A stretch of 64,000 nucleotides of DNA from positions 1 through 64,000 of the forward strand of contig NW_024468910.1 in assembly GCF_011745365.1 (NCBI RefSeq). The letters run 5' to 3'. The DNA is from Cryphonectria parasitica EP155 (taxonomy: Eukaryota; Ascomycota; Sordariomycetes; Diaporthales; Cryphonectriaceae). The position numbers and the translations under genes were made by a program. A model generated the notes under the pieces. That model did not search any database, was not told the origin of the DNA, and saw nothing but the letters and a program-made list of their open reading frames with translations. Every line of letters starts with the position of its first letter. Within the stretch, counting starts at the first letter, position 1. This document shows, in pieces, positions 1 to 11,688 of this stretch.

Positions 1-138
1 CCCTAGCCCTAGCCCTAGCCCTAACCCTAGCCCTAGCCCTAGCCCTAACCCTAGCCCTAGCCCTAGCCCTAACCCTAGCCCTAACCCTAGCCCTAGCCCT
101 AACCCTAGCCCTAACCCTAGCCCTAACCCTAGCCCTAG
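1..138. repeat. Telomere repeat array (C-rich strand)
   Basis: Twenty-three uninterrupted 6-bp units open the window: 16 are CCCTAG and 7 are CCCTAA. Read on the other strand this is the standard TTAGGG repeat mixed with a CTAGGG variant. The C-rich strand reads 5'->3' into the chromosome, as expected at a left end. The variant dominates and the two unit types alternate in short runs, so this is either proximal, degenerate telomere or the product of a telomerase that adds both units. Confidence 0.97.
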
Positions 139-393
139 CCCTCGCTCTGGCCCTAGCTCTACGCCTAGCTTTCACCTCATATATACTTACATGATGTGAA
201 AACGGGCTTTTCTGCTCTCTTTTACCTATTATATATTTTCAAATTATAAATAAATAAGCTTTTCTGCTCTAGCCCTAGCCCTCGCTCTGGCCCTAGCTCT
301 ACGCTTAGCTTTCACCTCATATATACTTACATGATGTGAAAACGGGCTTTTCTGCTCTCTTTTACCTATTATATATTTTCAAATTATAAATAG
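131..393. repeat. 140-bp tandem duplication at the telomere junction
   Basis: A unit that starts with a few CCCTAG-like bases and continues into AT-rich sequence occurs twice, with a 140-bp period (second copy starts near 271). The copies differ at very few positions, for example CGCCTAG versus CGCTTAG near 162 and 302. The telomere-like bases at the start of the second copy suggest that telomere-plus-flank was duplicated. Confidence 0.85.
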
Positions 394-768
394 AATCAGC
401 TATAGCTAGGTTCTGATCAGAATTGCGGGTTAGGAGTATGCCCTAGAAATAAGGCAAGGCAATTGGTTGTTTTTAATGCGGGTAAAAATGCGGGTCTGAC
501 CACCTCAATTCTTTACCCTAGAAATACAAATCCTGCAATTGAAATAGAAAGAAAGATGATGAGAACTTGAAATTCAGAAATGATAGAGTTTCAAGAAAGG
601 CGATCAGACTTCAAATTGAAATAAGATAGAAAGCTTAAAAATTGAGTTGAGGACAGTTTACAGAAGAAAAAAACGATCCTCTTACCCCTGTTTTTGCTAG
701 CGCCAAAAAATTTCTCACCCAAAAAAACTGTCCTCTACCTTGAGGACACTTTGACTTTAGGATAGGAT
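391..768. repeat. Subtelomeric repeat S, telomere-proximal copy
   Basis: This stretch is homologous along its length to 10397-10907. It keeps GC-richer words such as GCGGGT that are AT-converted in the distal copy. Its last 110 bp (about 660-768, ending in ACTTTAGGATAGGA) form a sub-unit that occurs twice in tandem in the distal copy. No coding potential is seen. The repeat abuts the truncated end of gypsy copy 1. Confidence 0.85.
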
Positions 769-909
769 TCTCTTCTTTCCTTGATTCTTCAAAATGCTAT
801 TACTATGCCTTCTTATTCTTTCTGTAAGGATCGTAGTATTCGGTCTTGTTAAGTCTCTGTTGAGGATTCCTCTCGGTATGCTGAATGTGTTCGCCTGGGT
901 TGTTCTCGG

Positions 910-1329
910 TGCGACGTTCAAGGGTTGAGCGCAGCGGAAATTCGTCGGATAGGCGTTCAATACTAACGCCTGGAGGACCAACTCGAGAGTGCTGAGGAGC
1001 GGCTGCACGATGCTGCTGTGGAGGTAGAACGTTTGCAGAAGCAGAAGCGTCTGTAGTTTGAGAGGATGATGAAAGCTATTTGTCGAAGCTTTTCCAGTGT
1101 GGAGGAGTTGGAATGTGAGGAAGCTGAGGAGGAGCGGGCTTGCATCGCTGCCGGAGTTCGTTCTGTGATTGCAGAGGAATCTGCTGTGGTTGCTGGAGAT
1201 CCTTCTTTTGAGAGTTTTGATTGGAATTCCGTGGATGTGGGGAATGCAGTGGTGGATTGGTCGGGTTTCCTGGAGAGCGAGGTCTCTGAGGTTTCTGAAC
1301 CTCGGTTCGGGGCGGAGCGATCATCTTAG
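910..1329 (+). pseudogene. Antisense coiled-coil frame at the gypsy 3' end (copy 1)
   Basis: On the strand opposite to pol, one frame reads a Leu/Glu/Arg-rich heptad-like stretch, then a core containing RLQKQKRL, a TAG stop just before 1057, and the continuation from 1066 to the stop at 1329. The C terminus RFGAERSS is identical to that of the frame at 46103-46537 in copy 3, and the core aligns with its RLRKQKRSL and SLRSLDELE segments. The stop fits CAG to TAG by RIP. What is seen is the conservation of an antisense frame in two diverged copies; protein function is unknown. Confidence 0.6.
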
Positions 1330-1379
1330 ATGCTAGCTTTTCTTTTCCAATATTCAGCTACCTTTTCCTGAGCATTTTC

Positions 1380-4300
1380 AACATTCTTCCGTGGTTCCCA
1401 TGAGTTTTCGCTTGCTGGATAGCCTTTCTATTTGATGAGGTACTCCCTTGTATTGTCTGTGCTTCTATACTTGAGAATCTTTTCTATCTCATACTCTGAT
1501 TCATTGTTTTCCACTTCTGCTATATTATCTATTAGTATTTCCTGTACTGCTAGTTCTAGCAGTGAAATGTGAAAGACTGGGTGTATTCTCATCTCATAAG
1601 ATAATGCTAACTTGTAATTAACTGAGAAAATCTGTTGCAAGATTTTGAATGATTCTAACTTCTTATAATCGAGTTTGTTGCTGGGTCTGGTTATTTTGAT
1701 GTTTTTCCGAAGTAGGTAGATCTTATCTCCCTTCTGTAGGATTAGTTCCTTAATTCTTTTGGAGTTTGCATATTGCATTATTTGTTCTTGAACGAATTAT
1801 AATTCTGATTGGAGTTTCTTCTGAACTTTCTTAATCTTTCTAACCCTTTTATCTACAGCTTCTGCATCTGCTTCTAGCAATACTTTGTAATAAGCTGTTA
1901 GATTATATTTATAAAATATAAAGAATAGTAATTTCTTCATTATGCTTGTATCTGCGCTATTATAAGCGAATTGTGCGAGAAGCAACAGATTAACTCAGTT
2001 ATCCTGTTCCTAGTTAATATAGTATTGAAAATACTGCTTAATAACCTGATTTATTCTTTCTGTTTATTCATCTATCTGCAGATGAAATGCTGTAGATATT
2101 CTATAGTGTATTCCAAGCTGTTTCATAAGCAAAGTTCAAAACTTTGAGTTGAACTTTCTGTTTCTGTTGAAGATTACTTCTTCTAGTATGCTGTAATTAG
2201 TAATAATTGTTCTGAGGAATGCATATGCAAGTTCTTCTGCTATACTGCTTTCCTTATAGAGAAGAAAGTAAGCATACTTGCTTAGTCTGCAAACTACTAC
2301 TAGAATGCTATTATATTGCATCTTAGTTAAGAGTTCTTATAAGAGAAATAGCTTGATAATAAAGTTTAGATTAATAGATTGCTAAACAGTTATAGATATT
2401 AGTAAGGAATGCAATAGTTTATAAAGCTTATATCTTTCTGCTTTATTCTTTTTGCAGCTATTGTATTATTATAGAATGCTCTCAATTCTTTTCCTAAGAT
2501 CTGATAAATTCCAGTATCTTTTAATGCATTCATAGATTATTTTAACTCCCTGATACTCATATGCTAGTGTATTATATACATTCTTGATATAATTATCTTG
2601 TTCGTTCGAAATCATTGATTCTGGATTCTTTTCCGAGAATCCGATTCTGAGAGCAGCATTCAGTTCTCTATATATATTAACAAGATTTCCTGATTTATCT
2701 TAAGCGAAGATGTTCTGTATGTTCGAAGAATCTGCATTTCGATAGTCTAATCTTCTGCTGAGAGCGTCTGCTCGTTCATTCTCCGAGCCTTTGTAGTATA
2801 CAATTTTGAAATCGAATTGTAAGAGAAATTCTGCTCATCTGACTTATTGCTTGTTCAAAACCTTAGTTGTTATAAATGTAGTCAGATTCTTGTAATCCGA
2901 GTAAACTATAATTGAGTATTATATGCCAATGAGATAGTATTGCTATTCCTTGAAAGCCTTTATTATTATTATAAGCTTCTAATCAGAAATCTCATAGTTG
3001 ATTTCTGAATTATTCAACTTCTTCGAAAAGTTGCTTACAATCTTCAGACGTTTTTGATCATCTTGCTAGCCAAATTGTCTTCCGAATGTATATCCTAATG
3101 CATCAGTCTTAACTTTAAAGGATTTATAGGAATCTGCTTTATACAGAACTAGCTCTGAGGTAATGTGCTTAATAATCTCATTAAAAGCTTCTTGTGCCTT
3201 GAGAGTTTACTCGAAGAGCTGCTTCTTTTTAGTGAGATTTGTAAGGAGATATGCAATTCAGCTGTAGTTCTTAATGAACTGCTTATAGAAGTTAATGTAT
3301 CCAAGGAAAGATTTAACATCCCTGACGTTCCTGGGAACTAGCTAATTCCTAATAGCTTCTATCTTATCTTTCTATAGCTTAATGCATTCTGGCTCGATTG
3401 TGAATCCGAGATAGTTGATCTTTTGTACGTGAAAGTAACTCTTTGCGGATTCCACAAGAAGTTTTGCATCTTAAAGCGTTTGCAATACTGTTTCCATATG
3501 TTCCTTGTATTCTTCAAGTGTTCGAGAGTAGATAAGGATATTGTTGAAGTAGGCAATGACGAACTGATCCAGATGCTTGCATAGAACGTGATTAATCATT
3601 TCCTGGAACAAAGCTGGAGCATTCGTTAAACTAAAAAGCATGATCAAATATTTATAGTATTCATAGCATGTTCTGAAAGCAGTTTTCCATTCTTCTTCTT
3701 TCTTTACTCTGATCAGATTATAAGCTTCTTTCAGATTCAGAACTGTGAACTACTGTGCTCCTTGCAACTTATTTTGTAGTTCCTTGATAAGTAGCAACGA
3801 ATATCAGTTTTTGATCGTAATATCATTGAGTTGCTTGTAATCAATATATAGCTTGAGCTTATTGTTTTTCTTAAGTATAAACAGAATGGAGTATCCTGCT
3901 GGTAATTGCGATAATTATATGTATTCTTTCTTAAGATTCTCGTCGAGATACTTCTGAAGTGCTTCTAGCTATATCTTGTCTAATCCATAGATAGAGAAGA
4001 ATTTGAGCTGTTTTCCTTCTTGCAGCGGAATCTCGTGATTGTATGAGCTGTATTCTAGTAATCTTGTATCCAATTCTTCCTGAAACAGTTTCTTAAACTT
4101 GTAATATTCTTATAGTATATTCGCAAGTATTGATTCTGATCCCTGTGCTGTTTCTGCTACCTGGAGGAACAGTAGGTACTGTTGAGCGTGCTTCTTTTCT
4201 GATGGCGTTTTCGAGAGCCTTAAGCGTTCGCTCCGGGCCGGACCGAGCGCTTGAGGGCCTGGTTTCGAGGTTTTTCTTGTGTGGTTTCACAATTCATATT

Positions 4301-4985
4301 CTGAAGCTTTTCCTTGCTGCTCCGGAGCGGACCGACTTGCTGAGGGTCTCGCTTCCGTTGTTTTTCTAACCCGTTGGCGCTCTGGCACTGTTTGAATTCG
4401 CTTATCACTAGATTCTTCTCCTTGAACTGCCAGCTCTGCTGGTTTGGAAGTATGTGAGAAGTTGTGTGAAGCTTCTTTTCCTGAGTGTTCTTCAATCACT
4501 AGCTTCAATCCTGCATTGTTGATTGTAACTATTTCTCTGAATACAGCTTGTTCCCATGAGATTTAGCTAGTAGTTCAATCGATTCGAGGATTGTGCTTCT
4601 TGAGCTATAAAAGCCCCATAATCAGCTCATGCTGTGCTATATCCGTGATATCAAAGGAAGCTCTGATTATACGTTCTTGAATCAAGATAGATAGATAATT
4701 AGTTTCCTTATCGATTATTCCTTGATTGTATGCAACAGATTGTTCTTTCATGGTGCTGAGAGTGTATGGGTGCTTCTTTTATTTTCATTGTAGTTGTATC
4801 TGATTAATAATGTATAGAGATATAAAATTTCTCTGAGCGCCACTATCCAATAGTATGCTATATTTGTATTCTTGAATATATATATTGAACTTGATATAAG
4901 CATAATCTGTTCTGAAAGCTTTATATAGAAACTGTTCTAGTCTGATCGTCTGCAGTTTCTTTACAAGCAATTCTATCCTTTTGAG
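1380..4985 (-). pseudogene. Decayed gypsy pol (protease, RT, RNase H, integrase, chromodomain), copy 1
   Basis: Fragments collinear with the other copies can be read from right to left: a protease segment around the Asp-Ser-Gly-Ala motif (about 4830), reverse transcriptase with a YLDD-like block (about 3550-3900), RNase H, integrase, and a chromodomain-type end (about 1380-1530) with the pattern EIEKILKYR...YLIKW. Stops and AT bias occur throughout, so it cannot encode a working polyprotein. The gag/pol junction at 4979-4985 reads CTCAAAA, an altered version of the slippery site in copy 2. Confidence 0.8.
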
Positions 4986-7063
4986 TTCATTGAGAACTGC
5001 TTATTCTTCTAAGCTTGCTTCGCTGCTTCTTAAGCAAGCTTCTTAGCTTGCTTTTGCTCGTATTGTTATTATTCCTAGTTTTTCTTTTGTTAATGCTAAT
5101 TACAAACTTTATTATTAATGTAAATTGTGCAGAATATTATTTCATACTGCTACTATTTTATTTCCTTGTTTATGCATTGCATGGAGCAGTTATCTAGTAG
5201 TTCGATATATGCATTGTAGTGCTATCTGTTGAGAATCTCTCTGAAGCGGAATTCCTGTTCTTCAACAGCCTGAAGGATCTATTCTGGTTCTCTGATGGGA
5301 AACTATTCGTATTGCACCTTTTCCAAGAAATGCATTCTGCAGCTATAATAGATGCAGGAGATCCAAGCTAGTTCATAGTATAGATTGTAAAGTGAATCAA
5401 TCCGAGAATTCTCATCTTCTTATGCTTTGATGTTTTGCAAGGGAATGCAGATGAAGAGCTCTTCTAGCTCTAATCTATAGACGAGATATTCAATCCATGT
5501 TGTTTTCTTATTCTATTTAATGCTAAAGGGGAATCTTCCTGTAGGCTTCTTGGGTTCATTGTTTACGGAAGATTCTGGTGAATCATTGAATTGCTCGTTC
5601 TGGCTTGATCTTTCTATTGCTTGAGAAGCGTTTTCGGTGTTGTTTAGGTATTTATACTAATAATCGAGAGAGTATCATTCCTTATTCATATCCCTGATTA
5701 TAATGCTTGGCGTAAATAATGAGGAATGATGAAGAGTATTATTGCTAAGCCCTTCTTCCAACGCCTGAATGCTTTGTTTAATAATATCGGAGCAATCCGA
5801 GCTGTTGCTGCTCGTAGTCGTGCTAAGTATATATCCTCGCCCTGCTGTTGCTATCTGCCTGTAGCGCCTAGGTTTCTGAGGGAACTATTCTAAATCTTCC
5901 TTACTCGAGAAGTGTATTAAGCAGTTATTATTATAGCAGAATATCCAGCTAAAACTTCCATAATCAACAGAGTCTAATACTTGCTTTGAGAGAATGTTTT
6001 TGCTTAGTTGATTGAATTTCTATTATTAAGCGATATTCATCTGGCATTCTTCCTGAACTAGTTGCTATTTGTTCTTTTGGGATTGATAGCAGTTGCGTGC
6101 AATGTATTCTTGTTTATTATAGTTGTAGCAAGTAATATTGTTCTTCTTGCTATACTGCTTATTAGCTGCATCGAGTTTCATAGAATTAGCATGCATAGTG
6201 CTGCTTTGAGCTGTACTGCTATATCAACTGCTATTCTTATTTTGAAGTTTCTTGCCCATGTTAGCTGAAAACCTCCAAGTCTAGCTTTCTTTCTTCTTGG
6301 ACTTCTCCACCTGTTATTTATACAAACAGTTGTTGATGCGGATAGCTTGATTGAAGAATATTGCGAAGTTCTCTAGCTAATTCTGCTTGAAGATTTCATC
6401 TTTAACATCATCCTTGAGTCCCTTGTAATAGTACTTTATGAGATTCTTATCTTCTTACAGGAGTTATACTGAGAGTTGCTTAAATCTAACTGTATAAGCA
6501 GAAGCTAACTTGATCTGCTTGAGATTTATAAGCTGCTGAGCTATAGTACGTTCTTCGTTAGGGTTGCCAAAGATCTCCTTGAGAGCTTTCTCAAAGCTTT
6601 CAAAAGAATCGAACATATTCTTAGTATTCTGAGTACGTGCGTTGGGATTGTTCTGATGTTCCAAGTGGTTGCGTAGAGAAGGTTTGTATTAGATGAAAGC
6701 ATCTTTCTCGAAATGAGTTCCTGCAAGGATAACTTTCTCAGATTCCCTAGTGAACTGAGCCTTATAGTGCAGAAAATACGCCCTGCAGTGGATAAGGAAT
6801 CCATGCAGCATCTTTTGATTGCTATTATATATGGCAGGCTTGTTCATTTTATACACCTTTTCAGCACTACTGGTAGTTGCAGAGATAGACTGCGCCTGCT
6901 GAGCTTGCTGGGCTAGCTGAGCCTGTTGGTTGGCGATGGTAGCGCTCTGGGCCTGCTGTTGTTCGCGCAGGTCCTGGATACGCTGGATGAGCTAGTACAT
7001 CTGGTTGATCAGTTCTTCCTGAGTGGGAGCGCGCGAGGACGAAGGGGTTCCTGGAGGAGCCAT
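4986..7063 (-). pseudogene. Decayed gypsy gag, copy 1
   Basis: The start codon is at 7063 on the minus strand and the frame begins Met-Ala-Pro-Pro. A Gln/Ala-rich coil and a retrotransposon Gag core follow (about 6460-6900), then a Cys/His zinc-knuckle area near 6080-6200 and a C-terminal extension. One copy of the Trp-x2-Cys-x4-Cys-x2-His motif is readable near 5295-5360, with its last Trp replaced by a stop. The first stop appears in the N-terminal third. Hydrophobic antisense readings over the Lys/Ala-rich C-terminal part are artefacts. Confidence 0.75.
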
Positions 7064-7122
7064 CGTGTTCCGTATTGCTCAAGGGGTAACACTGAACCGT
7101 TCTTGAACAAGAGTTGTTAAAA

Positions 7123-7575
7123 TGTAATGAGCACTGCAGCAATCCGAAGATTCCTAAGTATACGAAGGGGTTTATGCTAACAAGAGCGGTATCAAAGTGT
7201 TAAGTTCTTGAATACGGAACTGTACAAGTCCTAATAAGCAATGTAAGTATTCACTGCTTTTGAGGCTATTTAGTATAGAAGACTGAATACTTAGATTAAC
7301 AACTGAAGAGCTATGTACTAAATCTATCTAATGGTAATGAATGTATTCTTATATATTCAGCTCTTCAGTATGAATATGTTGGATAGCAACATATTCAAGT
7401 TATTCTGCTAGCTCTGGATAGCACATATCCGAAGCTATCCTTCCTGATTAGCTGTGCTCATAACCCTAACCCTGGGTTATGTAATCAATGCTTTGTCAGG
7501 ACGTTGAGTCCTTGACACCTGGTCCCTGTTACTCGTAACCTGTTCTATGACCTGCATGTTGGATGGATCATAACA
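7123..7575 (-). repeat. LTR of gypsy family A (copy 1, 5' LTR)
   Basis: The 453-bp LTR reads from TGTTATGAT (7575) to ATTACA (7123) on the minus strand, followed by the gag leader. It contains the two-unit telomere motif AACCCTAACCC at 7462-7472, a cassette of repeated ATATCC-like words, and a TATATAAG-type promoter box before the conserved GAAGAGCT element. Some C-to-T changes are present but the LTR is less decayed than the body. Confidence 0.88.
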
Positions 7576-8602
7576 TATACACTCTTTTTCTTCCTCATCA
7601 ATACTGCTCCAAATCTGTATACCAACATCAGAGCAAATTGTTAACTGCTCTGCTTATATAACATTATCTTTCTTAACAGATCCTCAGACTGAAGCTGCAT
7701 TCTTCTCTACTTTTCTTTCTCAGTTAATACTCTCTTAATCCCTTAACTTTACATCTTTGCAAATCTCTCTTGCAATTGCTTATCTTCCAACAAAGCTATT
7801 CTTCTCTTTTCACTTTCCTTTCAACTCAGCAGCAATAGCCGAATTCAAGTACTCTCTGTTTCTATCTATTCAGTATAGCTAAGAAAACTGAATAACCAAG
7901 GCTTACTGCTTTCAAACTATCTTTCTCAGAGCGCTATACTCAATTAAAGTAATCAAGAATTATCCGCTTTACTTCAGTTTAAGGAATGAAGAAAATTATC
8001 TAGCAGTAGGATTTATTAAGAAGTATTTTTCAGAATTATTCTCTTGCAAATCATACTTGCTTACAATCTTCAGCACTAATTCTTTTAAATATCTTCTTGA
8101 TATTTATAATCTGATTAGATTCTTAGATGCAGAAGTTTCTCAAGATATTAATCTATAGCATACTATAGCTGCTTTTCGTTATTATGCTTAATATAATCAA
8201 TAAGATGTATTCTTGATAAGATGCTTTTGTATTCTATTAATAGCTTATTTATTTAGCTCTTCTAATATTCTTAATAAGCAGAATCTGCTCAGATATAAAG
8301 CTAGATAGAAGCGCTTATAGATTCTTCTCTTAGTTAATATAGCAACTTCAGCTTATACTCTGTTTTAGCTTAATATGAAAACTGAAAAAGGATTTTATAT
8401 TGCTATATACAAATCCAGCAATATTCTACTAGCTTATATAAGCAAGCACTATCTGAATAGTTAGCTCAGAAGTACTAAAGCTAATTAGGATTAGGATTTT
8501 GAGAATATTCTAACTATACTGCTGGATAATAATTCGAATGCAGCTCTGCTCTATGCAATCAAACTATTTCGTCTTCGAATTCTGAAATTTACTGATTTCT
8601 AC
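7576..8602. other. AT-rich decayed DNA, no recognisable gene
   Basis: The stretch is strongly AT-rich. On the plus strand roughly 8100-8590 reads as a long frame interrupted mainly by TAG/TAA, which looks like a RIP-altered coding sequence. I recognise no domain. It may be the relic of a transposon inserted between gypsy copy 1 and the family B element. Confidence 0.5.
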
Positions 8603-8925
8603 TGTTGTGGTGGCCAGGGTGGTAGTCCGTGGGACATGGAGTACAGTGGGTCAAGGGTCCTCATACATATAAAGGATACCACCCACTTTTCAAATTCTTT
8701 AGCTATAAGCAACGATGAAGCATCCTTTCTCTTCTTTTCAATTTTTGAACCCTTTGGACAGGTCTAAGACAGGTTTTTCACCCTGTTCTTGTGCCCGTGT
8801 GGCCTTAGTTTGCTGTCCTCATCTGCACAGGCACGCTTGGGTTGCACGAGCCCTTGCCCATTGCTTCGGCAGCTGTTTGTCCCTTTTTTTTCTTTCGAGG
8901 GCGACAGCGCCCTAGTTCTGATTCA
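8603..8925 (+). repeat. Family B LTR, 5' copy
   Basis: This 323-bp LTR starts TGTTGTGG and ends in TTCA. It is nearly identical to the fresh LTRs at 38251 and 41889, although the DNA on both sides is heavily decayed. A promoter-like CATATAAAGG lies in the middle. Confidence 0.9.
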
Positions 8926-10076
8926 CTACTAATTATTTAGTAGCTATTCAGACTGGAGATAAGCTCTCTATCTTAATTATAAAGAGACTGTATAAAATGT
9001 GAAAGAATGAAATGCAAAGATAGCTATAATAAGCTTACACTGCTAAGCCTTCTCCTATAAGCTGAAATATAGCAACTATATGCAATATTCTAATCAGCTA
9101 TTAAGAAGGAATACTTTACTTCAAGAATACAAAGCTATACAAATAGAAGCTGATAGAATACTGAATATAATCTATAAGCTGAATATTATCTTCTTTATAG
9201 AAGGAATTGCAGACTTGCTTAAACTATCTATTAAAAGCGATCTCAATAGGATGAGAAGAAATATATTAGCTTTTGCTCTGAAGAATTTCAGAGCGAGTAG
9301 AGCATCCAGTCTAGTTCTATCAAGATAACAGTCCTAAGAGAGCACAGCTCTAGCTAATCCAATCTTGTATTCATTAAGAGAACGTAATATCAGCTCAGAG
9401 TTAAGTTAACTTCTATTCGGAACTCCTACTAATCCTTACTCCTCTTCACCTCGAGAAACGCTTATTAATCCAGAACCAATAATCAACCTATTAATACAGC
9501 AAACAGCTAAGCCTAAATATGCTACTGAAGCTTCATTGTATCAGAAACTAAGAAGCAGCAACATTATGTCTTTCAGTTTTCCTAATAAACCTCAGAAGCC
9601 TTATATACCTCTATGAAATAAGCTTTATAACCTTAACCCTATCAAGCTCTCAGTAAGTTCTCCGAACTGAATAGAGTTTAATTATGTTATCAAGATAGAT
9701 ATATATAAAGCGAACTGCAAAAAGATTCGTTGAATGAGAATGCAGAATCAGGAAAGAACTGCTGCTGCTGCTGCTGCTCAAGCAGAATTTGAAAGCAAAC
9801 AGAAACAGAGAAGAGATTAGCAGTAGAATCTATCCAGATTATGCTTATATTACAAATAAACTAAAGATAAATACTAATACTCCTGCATTAATTTGAATAA
9901 TAGCTTAAGCAATAGAGAGAAGCATAAGGATTGAATTGGAAGAATAGTTTGGTTTGCAGTATTTCCTTTAGCAGTTTGCAATGAATTCTTTATTTCTTTA
10001 CTTTATCTCCTTCTGATCAGATCTAGCATACCATTGAACTTATTGCAACTTTGGAAGAAAGTTGCTGGAGAAGGAT

Positions 10077-10396
10077 TGTTGTAGTGGCCAGGGTGGTAGT
10101 CTGTGGAACATGGAGTACAGTGGATCAAGGGTTCTTATATATATAAAGGATATCACCTACTTTTCAAATTCTTTAGCTATAAGCAACAAAAAAAGCATCC
10201 TTTCTCTTCTTTTCAATTTTGAACTCTTTGGACAGGTCTAAGACAGGTTTTTCACTCTGTTCTTGTGCCCGTGTGGCCTTAGTTTGCTGTTCTCATCTGC
10301 ACAGGCACGCTTGGGTTGCACGAGCCCTTGCTCATTGCTTCAGCAGCTGTTTGTCCCTTTTTCTTTCGAGGGCGACGGCGCCCTAGTTCTGGTTCA
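10077..10396 (+). repeat. Family B LTR, 3' copy
   Basis: This 320-bp LTR is homologous to 8603-8925 but carries more C-to-T and G-to-A changes (for example GTAGTGG for GTGGTGG at its start). The purine-rich bases just before it match the 3' end of the fresh element's interior. Confidence 0.88.
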
Positions 10397-10907
10397 ATAA
10401 AAGATAAATAAAATCAGCTATAGCTGAGTTCTAATCAAAATAGTAAATTAGAGATGCAGATTGAAATAAGCTCTAAAAATAATACTAAATAATTAGTTGT
10501 TTTTAATATAAATAGAAATGCAAATCTAATCTCCTCAATCTTTATTCTAGAAATGCAAATTCTGCAATTAAAATAGAAAGAGAGATAATGAGAACATCAA
10601 ATTCAGAAATAATGGAGTTGTAAGAAAGGCGATCAGACTTCAAATTGAAAAGAGTTGGAAAGCTTAAAATTTGAGTTGAGAACAGTTTGCAGAAAAGAAA
10701 ACGATCCGCTACTCCCTGCATTTGCTAGCGCCGAAAATTCTCCCACCCAAAAAAACTGTTCTCTACCTTGAGAACACTTTGACTTTAGGATAGGACAGTT
10801 TACAGAAGAAAAAAACGATCCTCTTACCCCTGTTTTTGCTAGCGCCAAAAAATTTCCCACTCAAAAAAACTGTTCTCTACCTTGAGGACACTTTGACTTT
10901 AGGATAG
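10397..10907. repeat. Subtelomeric repeat S, distal copy with tandem end unit
   Basis: This is homologous to 391-768 but with C-to-T/G-to-A conversion in its first half. Its last part holds two tandem units of about 112 bp (10684-10795 and 10796-10907), each ending in ACTTTAGGATAGG. The second unit matches the telomere-proximal copy better than the first. Confidence 0.85.
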
Positions 10908-11688
10908 GGATAGGTGGTGTTGTGTATCTATCGGCATTACCTTGTTCAAAAAACTATATGCGGTTGCAAACTTGTTCAAAAGTATGACCAGCACCATTCC
11001 ATACTTAGTTCGATGGGTATAGTCTGGTTATTCATCGGTATTTTCCCACAGCGCCGGAAGGTGTGTTATCGGGAAGCATAGGTAACGGTTGTGGTTGAAG
11101 ACATAGGAAAAATAGAAGACGGATTTGTGAGTAGAGATAGATTGAAAAGCATGCTGAAGACTTTTGGTGGTAAGAGCAGGCTCAATTAGCGGATCAGGGA
11201 GGCGTTGTTATACCGTATTCTCGCTTATTAATCAAGGTGCTGTCAAGACCCAAGGTCGTGCCCCACGCCTTGATCAGGCGCACTCACCGCAGGAACCAGG
11301 CCCTGTCTCTTCACTTTTTCATCTTTCTATATGCCTACTTGCTTGATCATACTCCCTTCTCCGAAGGCTACTCTTCATGCTATCATGGACTCTCCAGCAC
11401 AACTCACTTTTGATCAGCACACAAAGACGGAATGTGATATCTGTTAGGAGCTGTATTCACATGGCCCCGTCTCGCTGGCTATTTGAGGGAGTGTGGCCCG
11501 TGCCCTACTAGTGCCGGTGGCTGGATGCGAACTACATGTGTGAAGAAGATGCATTTTCATTAGTACACACCTACCAGTCTTTTAGTTTCTCCTCTCTTCA
11601 TCTTTCAATTCAACGGATATACTATCATCAACTTCAACAATATGTACAATCTGGAGACTGCTATCCAGGTTTCCCGCGAGCTGGCAAC
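10908..11688. other. Intergenic region with a possible RING-like relic
   Basis: No intact gene is seen. From an ATG at 11384 the plus strand reads Met-Asp-Ser-Pro and then CDIC, a stop, ELYSHGPVSLA, another stop, and further sequence to a stop near 11545. The CxxC and spacing faintly recall the start of a RING finger, but the later Cys/His pairs are not clear. The remainder is probably the 3' flank of the kinase gene. Confidence 0.3.

Larger units (their letters stand above)
769..7575 (-). mobile_element. Decayed Ty3/gypsy chromovirus, copy 1 (5' LTR present, 3' LTR missing)
   Basis: Reading leftwards, the element shows a 5' LTR (7123-7575), gag (from 7063), pol and a terminal region with an antisense frame. 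It ends without a 3' LTR against subtelomeric repeat S near 769. Gag and Pol are recognisable by collinearity with the better copy at 24595-29767, but every frame is broken by many stops and the DNA is AT-rich, which fits RIP. It serves as an unoccupied-site reference for the nested insertion in copy 3. Confidence 0.9.
8603..10396 (+). mobile_element. Decayed family B gag-only LTR element
   Basis: Two direct LTRs (8603-8925 and 10077-10396) flank about 1.15 kb. The part near 9480-9860 aligns with 41340-41660 of the fresh family B element, and the bases after the first LTR resemble those after the 5' LTR at 38569. The internal region is shortened and AT-converted. No clear target-site duplication is visible (CTAC on the left, ATAA on the right). 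Nothing resembling reverse transcriptase is seen. Confidence 0.8.

Noticed and set aside
5015..5197. Hydrophobic 60-residue frame, repeated at 42223-42405 on the other strand, like a membrane peptide
   Set aside because: It is antisense to the Lys/Gln/Ala-rich C terminus of gypsy gag in both copies; its similarity follows from the sense homology.
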